NCBI GenBank assembly: GCA_004151065.3
Contig: NWUY0300048900.1
Location: forward strand, 7,069-27,197
Reading direction: 5' to 3'
DNA length: 20,129 nt
Origin: Larix sibirica
Taxonomy: Eukaryota > Streptophyta > Pinopsida > Pinales > Pinaceae
Both the position numbers and the translations under genes were made by a program. Under the pieces are notes generated by a model, which worked only from the letters and a program-made list of their open reading frames with translations, was not told where the DNA came from and did not search any database. Within the stretch, counting starts at the first letter, position 1, and each line of letters opens with the position of its first letter. Positions 10,365 to 18,775 of the stretch are shown one piece after another.

Positions 10365-10803
10365 TGGGATATCCCATTCCACATTCATACTGGTGCCTTT
10401 AATAGAGCCTCATGGGTAGTTCTTGGATAGTAAGAGGACAAAGAATGATTTACTATTTTTGCATAAGTAAAAACATGTTAGGAGTAGAGATAAACTACAT
10501 AGTAATTGAAAATGAATTTTTTGTTGGTGTGTATTAAATTACTAAACTTAGGCATTATATTATTGGCTATCTAGTATTTGTACATACTAACGATTCAACC
10601 ATCAAATATTTGATAAATAAAACTGATATTAATGGCATAGTCATTAGATGGTTGTTGTTATTATAAGAATTTGACTTGATAATACTAGATAAACATGGTA
10701 ACAAAGTGTTATTGTGGATTTTATTTCAAGGCTAACACATAATGTAGATGAAGAGATTGTTGATGACTCTTTCCCATATGAGAATCTATTTCCATTATCA
10801 TTA
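10365..10803 (+). pseudogene. Ty3/gypsy RNase H, broken
   Basis: WDIPFHIHTGAFNRAS at 10365 marks the start of the retroelement RNase H domain. The first catalytic aspartate (TDA in the family) is glycine here. Later pieces IRWLLLL and EFDLIILDKHG (about 10645-10695) and DFISRLTHNVDEEIVDDSF (about 10719-10775) match the end of the domain and the tether to integrase. Frames change several times and stops are frequent. In a live element it degrades the RNA strand of the RNA:DNA hybrid. Confidence 0.8.
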
Positions 10804-10829
10804 TAGACCCCATGATTTTCTAATGTAGG

Positions 10830-11930
10830 AAATTACTTAACTATATGGAAATTTCCTCAGCATAAGTTACTTATAGAGAGCATTCCAAGATTATTAGGAA
10901 AAGTGATAAATGCACATGCATCAACTTGGGATACCTATTCAAAATTCGACCAGATAAAATACTTAGGTGTTGCATAAAAAAAGTTGATGTCCATGATATA
11001 TTGCATGCTTGTCATGATGAGCCTTATGGATTCCATTATATTGCAAAGAAGACAATCTTTATGGTTCTTAAAATAGGGTACCACTGGCCAGCACTCCATA
11101 GGGACATTGAAACATATGTATCACACTATGATGAGTGTTAGAGAATGGGAAATCCTACAAAGAGAGATGCAATGCCACTCCCACCACAAATATCAATGAA
11201 TGCCTTTGAGAAGTGGGTTTTGGACTTTATGGGACCCATAGAGCCACCATCTAATAAAAAAGAACATATGCTAGTTTGCAAAAACTATTTGACCAAATGG
11301 GAAGAAGTGAAGTCAATGAATAATGCCAAAGAGGAAAAGGTAGCAAAATTCCTTTACGAGAACATTTTGAAAGATTTGGAGTGTCGAGGGAGATTGTCAT
11401 AACTCAAGTACCTCAATTCACTTCAAATATCATTAAGAATATCATGAGCTTGTAAAATATAAAACACAAGAAAATAGTTATTTACTATCCTCAAGAAAAT
11501 GGCTTGGTAGAATTGACAAAAAAGAGCTAGAGAACCTCCAAACAAAGACAATCAAGCAACACATAAGACATTAGGAAAGTAAGTTAACATAAGTTGCGTT
11601 AGCCTATAACCCCACATGGAAAACCACTATAGGGTTCACACCCTATGAGTTAGTCTACAGAAAGAATGTTATGCTACCCATAGAGTTTGAAATTCAAACA
11701 TTACAGGCAATTTTGCAATTAGGGCTAAATCTATATAAAACATAACTTAGAAATATTACAATAATATGATGCACATGATGTATGTAGGCAACGAGATTTG
11801 TTCCACACTAAAATGGTCCAACAACAAATGACAAAATATCATGACAAGTATATTAAAACAAATTTCGGAAAATATTGGGACCTATCAGTTGACAATTTCA
11901 TTTATAATATTAGAGATATATAAAATGTCA
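10830..11930 (+). pseudogene. Ty3/gypsy integrase, broken
   Basis: The longest open part (10926-11141) is the zinc-binding head: GYLFKIRPDKILRCC, DILHACHDEPYGFHYIAKK, YHWPALHRDIETYVSHYDEC. The two histidines and the last cysteine are kept, but the first cysteine of the pair reads tyrosine and a stop follows the last one. The core starts in 11145-11402 with FEKWVLDFMGPIEPPS (first catalytic aspartate kept) and NYLTKWEEVKSMNNAKEEKV. After a frameshift near 11395 come EIVITQVPQFTS (the second aspartate position lost) and YYPQENGLVELTKK (glutamate kept). The tail (VALAYNPTWKTTIGFTPYEL, LPIEFEIQTL, TKYHDKYIKTNFGKY) runs to about 11930. Confidence 0.88.
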
Positions 11931-11937
11931 TAGTTTA

Positions 11938-12080
11938 AAATATGTCAACAATGAGTAAGGAGTGCAAGAGTTAAAATGTGTGGTCCAAAAGATGTGACCT
12001 ATTAAGCAAGGAGCATAAGAAATGCATTTTGTGGTCCAAAATATGTGATTTATCAAGCAAGAAGTCTAAGAATAGCATAT
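11938..12080. repeat. 51 bp tandem repeat (2 good copies, 1 weak)
   Basis: Units starting tgtggtccaaaa lie at 11979-12029 and 12030-12080. Both continue atgtga, then a tat-aagcaag core and a purine-rich stretch. A weaker copy (aatatgtcaacaatgagtaagg) at 11938-11978 precedes them. The array sits just after the integrase end, where plant LTR elements often carry non-coding repeats before the 3' LTR. Confidence 0.75.
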
Positions 12081-12497
12081 GATTCTTTGTAGATGACAAC
12101 GTTAGACTATAAGTCCTTAGACAATCGCAAAGTCCTATATCACCTCTCATATGAATTGTTATTCTTATCACTTTATGAGTTGTTAGTGAAATTTAGATAT
12201 AGAGGTGACTATGATCCTTGTACTATATAATACCATCTTAATGCAAGATAATGGCTTAAACATTTTCTACCAATTTTTGTCTTGTACTTGTTTGTTCTAT
12301 TTCTTAACAAACAAGTTAAAATGTTAAGTCTTTGTTTTAACTTATCATCGAGATCACATCTTACCATGGAATCTTTAACAAATAAGTGATTTCCTTGAGA
12401 AATATTTTTATAATGGATTATAAAAAAATGTTGTAATGTAGATAAAGCTCGCATCATTATATATTGATGTGATCAAATTATTATAATATTCATAATA
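12081..12497. other. Non-coding AT-rich spacer, nothing recognised
   Basis: Minus-strand open frames here (12209-12457 and the one overlapping 11971-12171) have no recognisable motif and overlap repeats. I specifically searched this strand for missing kinase exons of the gene at 14566-15796 and saw none. Confidence 0.5.

Positions 12498-12530
<33 letters not shown>
12498..12530. repeat. (AAT)11 microsatellite
   Basis: This is an uninterrupted run of the trinucleotide aat (about 11 units) in AT-rich non-coding DNA. It is likely to vary in length between individuals. Confidence 0.95.
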
Positions 12531-12531
<1 letters not shown>

Positions 12532-12615
12532 TAATTTAAAGATTATGGTTTAGTTAAATACCACATTAATTACACCGATAGGTGTTTATATCTTAGAATT
12601 TGGGGTGGACTACCT

Positions 12616-12876
12616 TAGAGGAAAAGGTGGAAAAGGTGAGTTGACTTTATTCAAATTCAAAATTAGAAATAAATAATTAATAAAAAACTAGTAGCAGATG
12701 TATGGATAAGTAGTAACTCATATATGGATAACTAGTAGCTCATGCATGGATAACAGTTAGTTAGTAAAGAAGGCAACAGATACTTAAAGATAACCTTAAT
12801 GATTACAACTAACAAATAACAAATAACTTGTTCATAGCATTATTTATTTGTGTTCACTGACCAGTGACCACAAATT
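12616..12876 (+). repeat. Dispersed LTR-like repeat, copy A (related to 17170-17430)
   Basis: It shares with 17170-17430 a block reading gatg(t/c)atggataagt, a ctcat-atggataac core, then taaagaagg, ttcatagca or its like, and a final ccacaaatt-type end. Copy A has one extra internal copy of tagctcatgcatggataac. A purine-rich run (agaggaaaaggtggaaaagg, 12618-12637) stands before it, as a polypurine tract does before an LTR. Differences from copy B in the best block are all transitions, with A or T in copy A, as methylated old repeats show. The right end is abutted by the LINE fragment at 12877. An LTR identity is inferred. Confidence 0.6.
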
Positions 12877-13920
12877 AAGTGGTTGCTGGTATGGGATGGC
12901 CCTGGCTTCAAGGGAGCTCTAACGGTTTCGAATGTTTATAATTTGTTGGTTTCTTTTGAGCCGAACCCTCTGAGTTGGTGGCATCATAAAATCTGGAGGT
13001 GGAGAATCCCACTCAAACTGAAATGCTTTTTATGGCTGTGCTTCCATAACAAAATTCTGACTCGGGACATTATCATGAAAAGAGGCTTTTGCGGCACTGA
13101 TATGTGCTTTATGTGCAGAGAAGCGGCAAAGGATAATCATCATCTTTTTTATCAATGCTATTTTGTTCGTGAGGTATGGCAGGCTATTAGAAGATGGACT
13201 TCTGGATCGGATCTATGGTTGGGTATAGATCTGTTGGATTGCTCAAGACTATGGTTTATGGTTTGAACGTATGGGGACCACAACACTCTTCCTCTCTTTC
13301 TTATCACTGGCATTTGGTTTGCCTGTAACTCAGGCATTTTTGAAGATAAGTTTTCCTCGATCGCGAATACTGTCAGGAAAATTCTTTACCATTGGAATGG
13401 GCATTCTGAACAGCAGGGCAAGGTAAAGTTTCGAAATGTTACCTATCCAGTCCGTGAAGAGGGGAGTATATACGGTTTTTTAAATGAAGCCTCATAGCAG
13501 GGGATCTGTGGAGCAGGCATCTGGTTTTATATTCGGAGGAGCCATAGCATCAAGATTCATGTTGGTCTCGGTGCCCGCAATGGCTTGAGAGCAGAATTGT
13601 TGGCGTTGCGATGTTCATTGTAGTTTGCTCGCAGGCGGGGATATAATTCGATCCATCTCTTTGGGGACTCCCTCGTGATAGTAAACTGGTTCAATAGTAA
13701 GCACATCATCAATACTATTATCCTGCAGCCCTGGATGGAGGAAGTCCGTCGTATCAGTGAGCATTTCGATGCTATTACCTGTCAGCGTATATTTCGCGAA
13801 GCAAATACTGAAGCTGACCTCCTCTCAAAGCAGGCGTTGGGTCCATTTGATGGCCATTTGCGTTTCTGCGAAATGCTCAACGGGGCTGTCGTGGACCAAG
13901 GGAACCTGATTACCTTTTGA
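12877..13920 (+). pseudogene. LINE ORF2 C-terminus: zf-RVT and RNase H domains
   Basis: One frame runs the whole length with no frameshift and only three internal stops: TGA 13264, TAG 13495 and TAG 13621. It begins LVWDGPGFKGALTVSNVYNL. The zinc-binding domain zf-RVT follows (IWRWRIPLKLKCFLWLCFHN, CGTDMCFMCREAAKDNHHLF, FVREVWQAI), with the Cys-x2-Cys and His pattern kept. A linker shows LPLFLITGIWFACNSGIFED. The RNase H domain (about 13480-13860) has GLGARNGLRAELLAL (glutamate kept), FGDSLVIVNW (aspartate kept) and FREANTEADLLSKQAL (aspartate kept). The first catalytic position (F-D-G in the family) reads FLNEAS and is lost. The stop is TGA at 13918-13920. Confidence 0.88.
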
Positions 13921-14416
13921 TTGTTGTTGTAGGATCCTCTGTTTTTTTTATTTTTCTGCTTATTTGAATTCAGTATTCAGGACTTTTTTTATCAGCTAAA
14001 ACGAACAGTAAAATTTCGTTTTATATGTTAGCCGGGTATACAGGCTTCACGTTGGCACTGTTGGTTACGAGGCTTTATCATGTCTTTGTTCGCTCATTGT
14101 TGATGGCATAAGGCATGAAACAGCATAATGTTTATTGATTTTCTCCGAAGCCATAATGGATGTAACCTAGTCTTATTTCTATTAATACCAAGGATACATA
14201 TTTTGGCATGAAACAGCATAATGTTTATTGATTTTCTCTGAAGCCATGATGGATGTAACTTGGTCTTATTTAATACCAAGGATACATATTTTTCTTTCTA
14301 AAAAAATTGATTGTAGAGGGCATTTCCCTTTAGAGCAGCAGAGCAGCATGATGGATGTAACCTGGTCTTACTTCTATTAATACCAAGGATACATATTTTT
14401 CTTTCTGAAAAAAAAA
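12877..14416 (+). mobile_element. 5'-truncated LINE 3' end (zinc-binding and RNase H domains, 3' tail)
   Basis: This is the last part of an L1-type LINE ORF2 (coding to 13920) with a 3' tail ending in oligo(A) at 14408-14416. An earlier short A-run lies at 14300-14306. The element lacks everything before the zinc-binding domain, as LINEs commonly do because reverse transcription stops early. It lies within what would be intron 3 of the receptor-like kinase gene, in the opposite orientation. A candidate target-site duplication is aagtggttgctg (12877-12888) against aagtggttgttg (14415-14426). It is far better preserved than the LINE at 1-4440, so it inserted later. Confidence 0.82.
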
Positions 14417-14458
14417 GTGGTTGTTGAGGGCATTTCCCTTTAGAGCAGCAGAGCAGCA
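14112..14458 (+). repeat. Nested tandem duplication of the LINE 3' tail
   Basis: There are three modules. A is ggcatgaaacagcataatgt and following bases. B is gatggatgtaac to tttttctttct plus an A-run. C is gagggcatttccctttagag plus cagcagagcagca. The order is A-B (14112-14204), A-B-C (14205-14348), B-C (14349-14458). B-C is thus a tandem copy of 102 and 110 bases, with C identical in both over about 33 bases. The A-runs end modules B. This may be repeated priming during insertion, or a later tandem duplication. Confidence 0.85.
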
Positions 14459-14565
14459 GGAAATAATTTTAACTTTTGTTCACTACAGGTGTAGTCATAA
14501 CTTGGACTGAGAACAACTAAATATTTTAGTTGGACAAACCCATAAATCCACATTTAATATTATAC

Positions 14566-15796
14566 CTTATAAACTACACCGAATCCTCCTCTGCCAAGGA
14601 TGTTGTTTCTATCAAAGTTTACAGTCGAATTTCTTAGAACTTCGTAATCAAAGATGAATTGCTCGAAATTTTCCCGCGCATCTAGATTCTCATCTGTGCA
14701 GAGCATCAGAAAAACAATTTGATCATAATAGTTGAATACGACCAATTTAAGGAACTCAGAAGAAAAACAATTTGATCATAATAGTTGAATACGACCAATT
14801 TAAGGAAAGGATATAAAATACCAAGTGTTCGATCATAGTTCTTTCGATGTCTAATACGTCTTAAGTACATGATCGACGCAACCAGAGCTGCTCCGCCAAG
14901 GGTTCCTAACACTATAGGCATTATTTTCGACTTCGATTTCGAAGACGCCGGTGTCAAATTCGGCGACGCTGCGTTTAAAACGAAAACAAAGCAATATTCA
15001 ACATCCATGTTATACGAGAATCAAACAGCAAACAGTTGCAGCAAGTCTAGAAACTCATACACGAAGTGATCTGGTTATCTGTGAAAAACGAATTAGTTGA
15101 ATAGCGCATAAAACAGCCCGCCTCGAGACCTCGACCTTCGCTCCTGGGAGGACAAGTGAGTAATAGATTCTGAGCGTCATTCAAACATTGTTGGCAAACA
15201 CTATTGGTTAGAGAGGGCCAGCACTGAGCGAGACCATATAAGGTGCCATTAATGGATCCAAAGGTGTAACCGTTCGTTGCGGAAGCATTAGTTATGAGTT
15301 GCGTGGATAAGTCCTTGGCTTTTTGAAGGAATGTCTGTGGATCGCTGTCATTTGTGGAGGAACAATAAGAGTATTTCCCAGGGTCCACACCCTCATGATA
15401 AAAGCTATTATTCTCGTAGCGGAGAAAACAACCGTCGAAATGAACCCGAGCACCATTCCACTCTGGACAGTGTTGTTTTGCTTCCGTCGCCGCTTCCTCG
15501 ATGCATTGTGAGCACTCGCTGGCGTTTAAATAGTGTCGACATACTGCAAGACCATACACAGGGTCCGTTTTGCCAAATTTGTTTTGCATTGAAGTAGCGA
15601 AGCCATCTGAGGAGAGATTTGAGAGAAGGGATTGCAAAACAGATTCCAGATTGTCCCTAAACGCTGTAGGAGTAACATACTTGTTGGGGCTGCACCCTTC
15701 ACCGACCAAATTATCGTCGGCTGCAAGACCGACTGCAATCACGACCGCCGCCACAATAGCCAGAACCAGAAGTGAACAACGGTCAAGTTTCCCCAT
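14566..15796 (-). CDS. Cysteine-rich receptor-like kinase (double Gnk2/DUF26), first three exons only
   Basis: The exons are 15796-15061, 14968-14822 and 14693-14566, joined by GT-AG introns of 92 bp (15060-14969) and 128 bp (14821-14694). Phases fit (1, 1, 0) and give 337 codons without a stop. The ATG at 15796 was chosen because the frame upstream has only a TTG. Residues 1-26 form a signal peptide (LLVLAIVAAVVIAVGLA). Gnk2 domain 1 (about 31-130) has C86-x8-C95-x2-C98, then C110 and C123. Domain 2 (about 143-237) has C192-x8-C201-x2-C204, C215 and C228. A membrane helix lies at about 262-281, then a basic RRIRHRK stop-transfer. The kinase starts with the glycine loop GRGGFG (328-333) and VVYK. 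Such proteins sit in the plasma membrane and act in stress, immune and redox signalling. The VAIK-type lysine, HRD and DFG exons are not in the window, so gene or truncated copy is undecided. Confidence 0.85.
14709..14807. repeat. Perfect 46 bp direct duplication in intron 2 of the receptor-like kinase
   Basis: Positions 14709-14754 and 14762-14807 are identical over 46 bases (starting gaaaaacaatttgatcataa), separated by 7 bases (offset 53). Both lie inside the 128 bp intron between exon 2 and exon 3, so about 40% of that intron is duplicated. The duplication does not touch either splice site (14821-14820 and 14695-14694). Confidence 0.95.
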
Positions 15797-16697
15797 CGGT
15801 CGAGGCAATAACAAATATCTGAGTATGTCAAAGGACTGATTTACGTTAATGTAACAGAGAACTTGTGTATCTTGGGATCGTCAATTTAGCCCATTCTTTT
15901 CAAATGCCATATTAGTTTAATGGTGGATGCCATACCTGGTACGTGAACCTTGGGAGTGCCAGACGATCTAGCCGATCCTAGCAAATGTTCGTTCAAAAGT
16001 CCATAGAATAAGCATGACTGCGTTGCTGAAAGGCCATAAGATCCTCATGGAAAGAGTACGGCTTTGCAGCAAATAAGGCAAAACCAAATCGCAAATGAAA
16101 AAAAAATCAGGTACAGGAAATCAACTTCCTCTTTGAGTCCTGGTACAAAACACAAAATCATTCAATAAATCATGACAAAAATAAAAGCTCGTATTCTACT
16201 TGCACTAGGAATGAACATACCAGGTTCCTTCTCGATCAACCTGCTTAAACTGGATACTTTTGGATTGGATCCGGCGGTTGCTCCTTGCATTCGACTGATA
16301 CTGAGAAATACTTATCCATTACTGGTTATGAAGGTATCTAACAACAACAGAGATGAGAATAGCCAGGTTTGAGTTATATGGCTCTTGTACTTTGATCACC
16401 AACGGTCCTCCTAGGAGGTACCTTAAAGTTTTTGGCCCATTTTAAGATAAAACAAGTGAAATTAGCAGCAAAGCTGCTTATACCTGCCTCTTTGAAATAT
16501 TTTAATGTAATAGTAGTACATAATTAAAAATTAAAAGTTAAAATAATTATATAATATTTGAACAATGTATTAGTTGTGTATATTTTGAAAGCAAAAGAAA
16601 AGTAATATATCTTACTCCATGTTTTTAAAAGTTGAAATATATTTGGAGAGATCTAAGTGTTGACAACTATTCATAAAGTATTGATGATGGTATTAGG
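15797..16697. other. Upstream region of the receptor-like kinase; no second gene proven
   Basis: This is 5' of the kinase gene on the minus strand. I see no confident TATA box. Two TTGAC cores (minus strand, at 15831-15827 and 15884-15880) resemble WRKY-binding cores but lack the usual following base. A 66-codon plus frame at 16172-16372 and the GC-richer stretch 16160-16440 match nothing I know. 16450-16697 is AT-rich and empty. Confidence 0.4.
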
Positions 16698-17169
16698 TGT
16701 AGCAACCCAATTTTCGGGGACCGACTTAAAACTATTCTCTAAGGCTTAAGAAGATAATATAAACCAAATGCAACAATAATAAAATTAAATAAATTCGTGA
16801 TTTGAACTAACAAGTAAACACAAAACATCTAACCTGTTACCGTAGGTCGAAATACATTGCTGAATGAGAGGTTGCTGTCTTCAATCCAATCCAGCCTGTC
16901 CAAGTACCGACTAGATCTTCGATTGATATCCACAAGTAAAGGATCGTTTAACCATAGGCGAAGCAACCGTTAGCTTCGCCACCCAACCATAGGATTACGC
17001 AAACAGTCGCATAGCCACCCCTGATCCTTCAGGGTCGTAGAGGATACACACCAGCAAGGATTCGAGAGTGAGCCCCCCCTCACCAAAATACTTAGCCAAA
17101 CTCACAATAGAAAGCACAATCAAAACTCATTCGCCATTCTAGCATTCATCCAGCGTTAGGGANTTTTCC
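16698..17169. repeat. GC-richer LTR-like repeat block
   Basis: It begins tgtagcaacccaattttcgg at 16698. A TG start followed by a C-rich segment and a mirror of it (cccaattttcgggg) resembles the ends of several plant Ty3/gypsy LTRs. The block stands out from its AT-rich surroundings, has no open frame, and contains a perfect hairpin at 16957-16980 and the direct repeat aaccatagg at about 16950 and 16985. Orientation and ends are not fixed. The sequence ends at the undetermined base 17163. Confidence 0.35.
16957..16980. other. Perfect 8 bp inverted repeat (hairpin)
   Basis: ggcgaagc (16957-16964) and gcttcgcc (16973-16980) are exact reverse complements with an 8-base loop. No T-run follows, so it is not a terminator-like structure. 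It is most likely an internal feature of the repeat block. Confidence 0.85.
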
Positions 17170-17430
17170 TAGATTGAAGGGGGATGAGACAAGTGTAATG
17201 TCCATATTGATTTATGATTGTTGTTCAAAATTGAAAATAAACAATTATACAAAAAGAAATATAAACAATAAGTGGTATCTGATGCATGGATAAGTGGTAG
17301 CTCATGCATGGATAACACGTAATTATAGATAACCCATTTAATTAAAGAAGGTAATAAGTAGATAGATAACTTATTTATAGCACTTAACTTATAACCTATC
17401 AATGTCCACTAACCACAATTTACATAACTA
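17170..17430 (+). repeat. Dispersed LTR-like repeat, copy B (related to 12616-12876)
   Basis: A purine run (gaagggggatgaga, about 17176-17189) is followed by tgtaatgtcc at 17194, a plausible LTR start. The part 17275-17430 parallels copy A: gatgcatggataagtggtag, ctcatgcatggataac, taaagaaggtaata, ttatagcact and ccactaaccacaattt. After 17430 the copies cannot be compared, because a LINE abuts copy A at that point. It has the same orientation as copy A. Confidence 0.6.
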
Positions 17431-17684
17431 TACTAGTATATGAAACTCTCATCAATATCACACTATTAATTCTCTATCACACTATTAATTATATTTAGAA
17501 ACATTTTTACAACTCTGATTGTTATAGAGAGATGTGACAAATAAATAATGTTGATATCACTATGATATCAACTTCATTGTGCCAAGATTCGAATCTGCAT
17601 TGCAAAACTTGTCAGGGCACGTGTCATGAAAGTAATTGATCGAAAAGGTTTTGTATCTTTTGAAAAGCGAGATTGAGATTGATC
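17431..17684. other. AT-rich spacer
   Basis: I see no coding sequence. There is a small direct repeat (tatcacactattaatt at about 17456 and 17475), and the rest has no visible structure. Confidence 0.5.
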
Positions 17685-18205
17685 TTATACCTGGCCTACT
17701 ATGTCATCTTTGTCCTATGTTTTACATTATTTATATTTTCTTTCATATGGGATTTGAATTTTGTAACTTCTTTTCAATGCTTTTGTTGTGTGTTTATTTT
17801 CTCTTTAAAAGAAAACACAAGGTTTAGGTTATATTATTTTATTTGATTATTGTAAAAACAAACAAGTTTTTTGTTATATTATTATAATTGATTTTTGGGC
17901 ACATTTTATTACGTGAACATTTTAGACATAACTAAAGTCACAATATTATACCTGGGCCTACTATGTCATCTTGGTAATATGTTTTATTTATATCCCTATA
18001 TACTTTATTTATATTTTCTTGCACATGGGAATTGGAGTTTGTAACTTCTTTTTAATGATTTTGTTCTGCTATATTTTTCTCACTAAAGGAAAACACAAGA
18101 CACATTCTAAGTTTTACTATTATTTTTTATTTTTGTCCATTTTAGTCGGTGGACTTTTTTATTATCAAGTTTTATTAAAATAATACATATTTTTTAGATA
18201 ACTAA
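17685..18205. repeat. Tandem duplication, unit about 270 bp
   Basis: ttatacctggcctactatgt and following bases (17687 on) recur at about 17947. Shared blocks are ttatttatattttctt, catgggaattg or its like, gtaacttctttt, and ggaaaacacaag or its like. Each unit ends with tttagacataactaaagtca (17921-17940) or its variant (about 18193). Chance open frames of 63 and 70 codons arise from the same part of each unit (FLHMG or FFHMG, EFCNFF or GVCNFF) and are not evidence of a gene. Confidence 0.8.
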
Positions 18206-18465
18206 AATCACGATATTATATTTGGTTTGACATTTTTTTAATGAGGTGAACTTTTTCATTATTATAGATAATCGTTAATTATATTAAAATGAGGTCATGT
18301 CTCTATTAGTAATATAACTTTCGATTTTAGACATAACTAAAGTCACAATATTATATTTGATATTTTGACAATATTTCTTAATGAGTGAACTTTTTTTATA
18401 AATGATCATTAATTATATTAAAATAAGGTCACGTCTTTATGTGTAATATAACTTTTGAAACCGAT
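18191..18465. repeat. Tandem duplication, unit about 133 bp, continuing the array
   Basis: The segment with aatgag-tgaactttt, cgttaattatattaaaat, a aggtcatgtct-type piece, and aatataacttt occurs at about 18240-18325 and 18379-18455. The joint tagacataactaaagtcaca at about 18328 is the same one that ends the longer units at 17921 and 18193. The array is therefore nested. Confidence 0.75.
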
Positions 18466-18558
18466 GGCAACTTAAAATTTGTAAAAATTAATAATGGTTT
18501 TTGATGGTGCAAACTGCAAAGTATGTTGTAAAAACATACATATTAATGATTAGGTTTT

Positions 18559-18775
18559 ACATGCATTTACGTTAATGATTAGGTTTTTTTATGAGTTAGA
18601 AATTAATGTGTAAATTAAGGTAATTTTGAAAAAGTATATGTATTGAAATGTAACACATTTTGTTGATTTTATTATATAATTAGTTTAAAAAAAAACGCAA
18701 TTTATTATAATTTACGCATGAGCATCACATGCATTTACTTTAATGATTATATATTTTTATGAGTTAGAAATTAAG
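18559..18775. repeat. Direct repeat of about 48 bp, 168 bp apart
   Basis: acatgcatttacgttaatga through atgagttagaaattaa at 18559-18607 recurs at 18727-18775 with a few changes. The pieces just before and after (tgttgaaaaagt-type) are also partly shared. It lies in AT-rich non-coding DNA. Confidence 0.8.

Larger units (their letters stand above)
5629..12080 (+). mobile_element. Decayed Ty3/gypsy LTR retrotransposon (interior)
   Basis: Recognisable pieces lie on the plus strand in canonical Ty3/gypsy order: gag start (5769-6210), protease end (about 8930-9070), reverse transcriptase (9612-10300), RNase H (10365-10803) and integrase (10830-11930). Integrase after RNase H separates Ty3/gypsy from Ty1/copia. 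The stretch 6334-8890 is not clearly coding and probably includes later insertions or tandem expansion. A weak primer-binding-like site lies at about 5629-5653. Neither LTR is defined. Stops and indels are spread over the whole length, so this is an old, inactive copy. Assigning all pieces to one element is an inference from order and orientation. Confidence 0.75.

Noticed and set aside
5629-12880. Complete LTR pair for the gypsy element
   Set aside because: I compared 4440-5620 with 11930-12880 by eye and saw no shared long block, so no LTR pair is called.
15797-15814. Longer receptor-kinase start with six extra residues
   Set aside because: The extended frame opens at TTG, not ATG. The ATG at 15796 is directly followed by a good signal peptide.
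15323-15839. Plus-strand frames of 62-89 codons across the kinase exon 1
   Set aside because: They are shadows of the minus-strand exon, which has clear conserved cysteine spacing; the plus frames show no domain.
15827-15884. Two TTGAC cores read as WRKY sites
   Set aside because: Both lack the T or C required after TTGAC, are only 30-90 bases from the ATG, and such 5-mers occur often by chance.
16172-16372. 66-codon plus frame upstream of the kinase gene
   Set aside because: No motif, no supporting splice or promoter signals, and no recognised protein on either strand. Kept only as a note in the upstream region.
17163-17163. Undetermined base as a scaffold join
   Set aside because: A single N with continuous AT-rich repeat on both sides is more likely an ambiguous call than a gap.
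17636-18183. Two Phe-rich frames (63 and 70 codons) as a small membrane-protein pair
   Set aside because: They come from equivalent places in a tandem duplication of AT-rich DNA; composition and position explain them.
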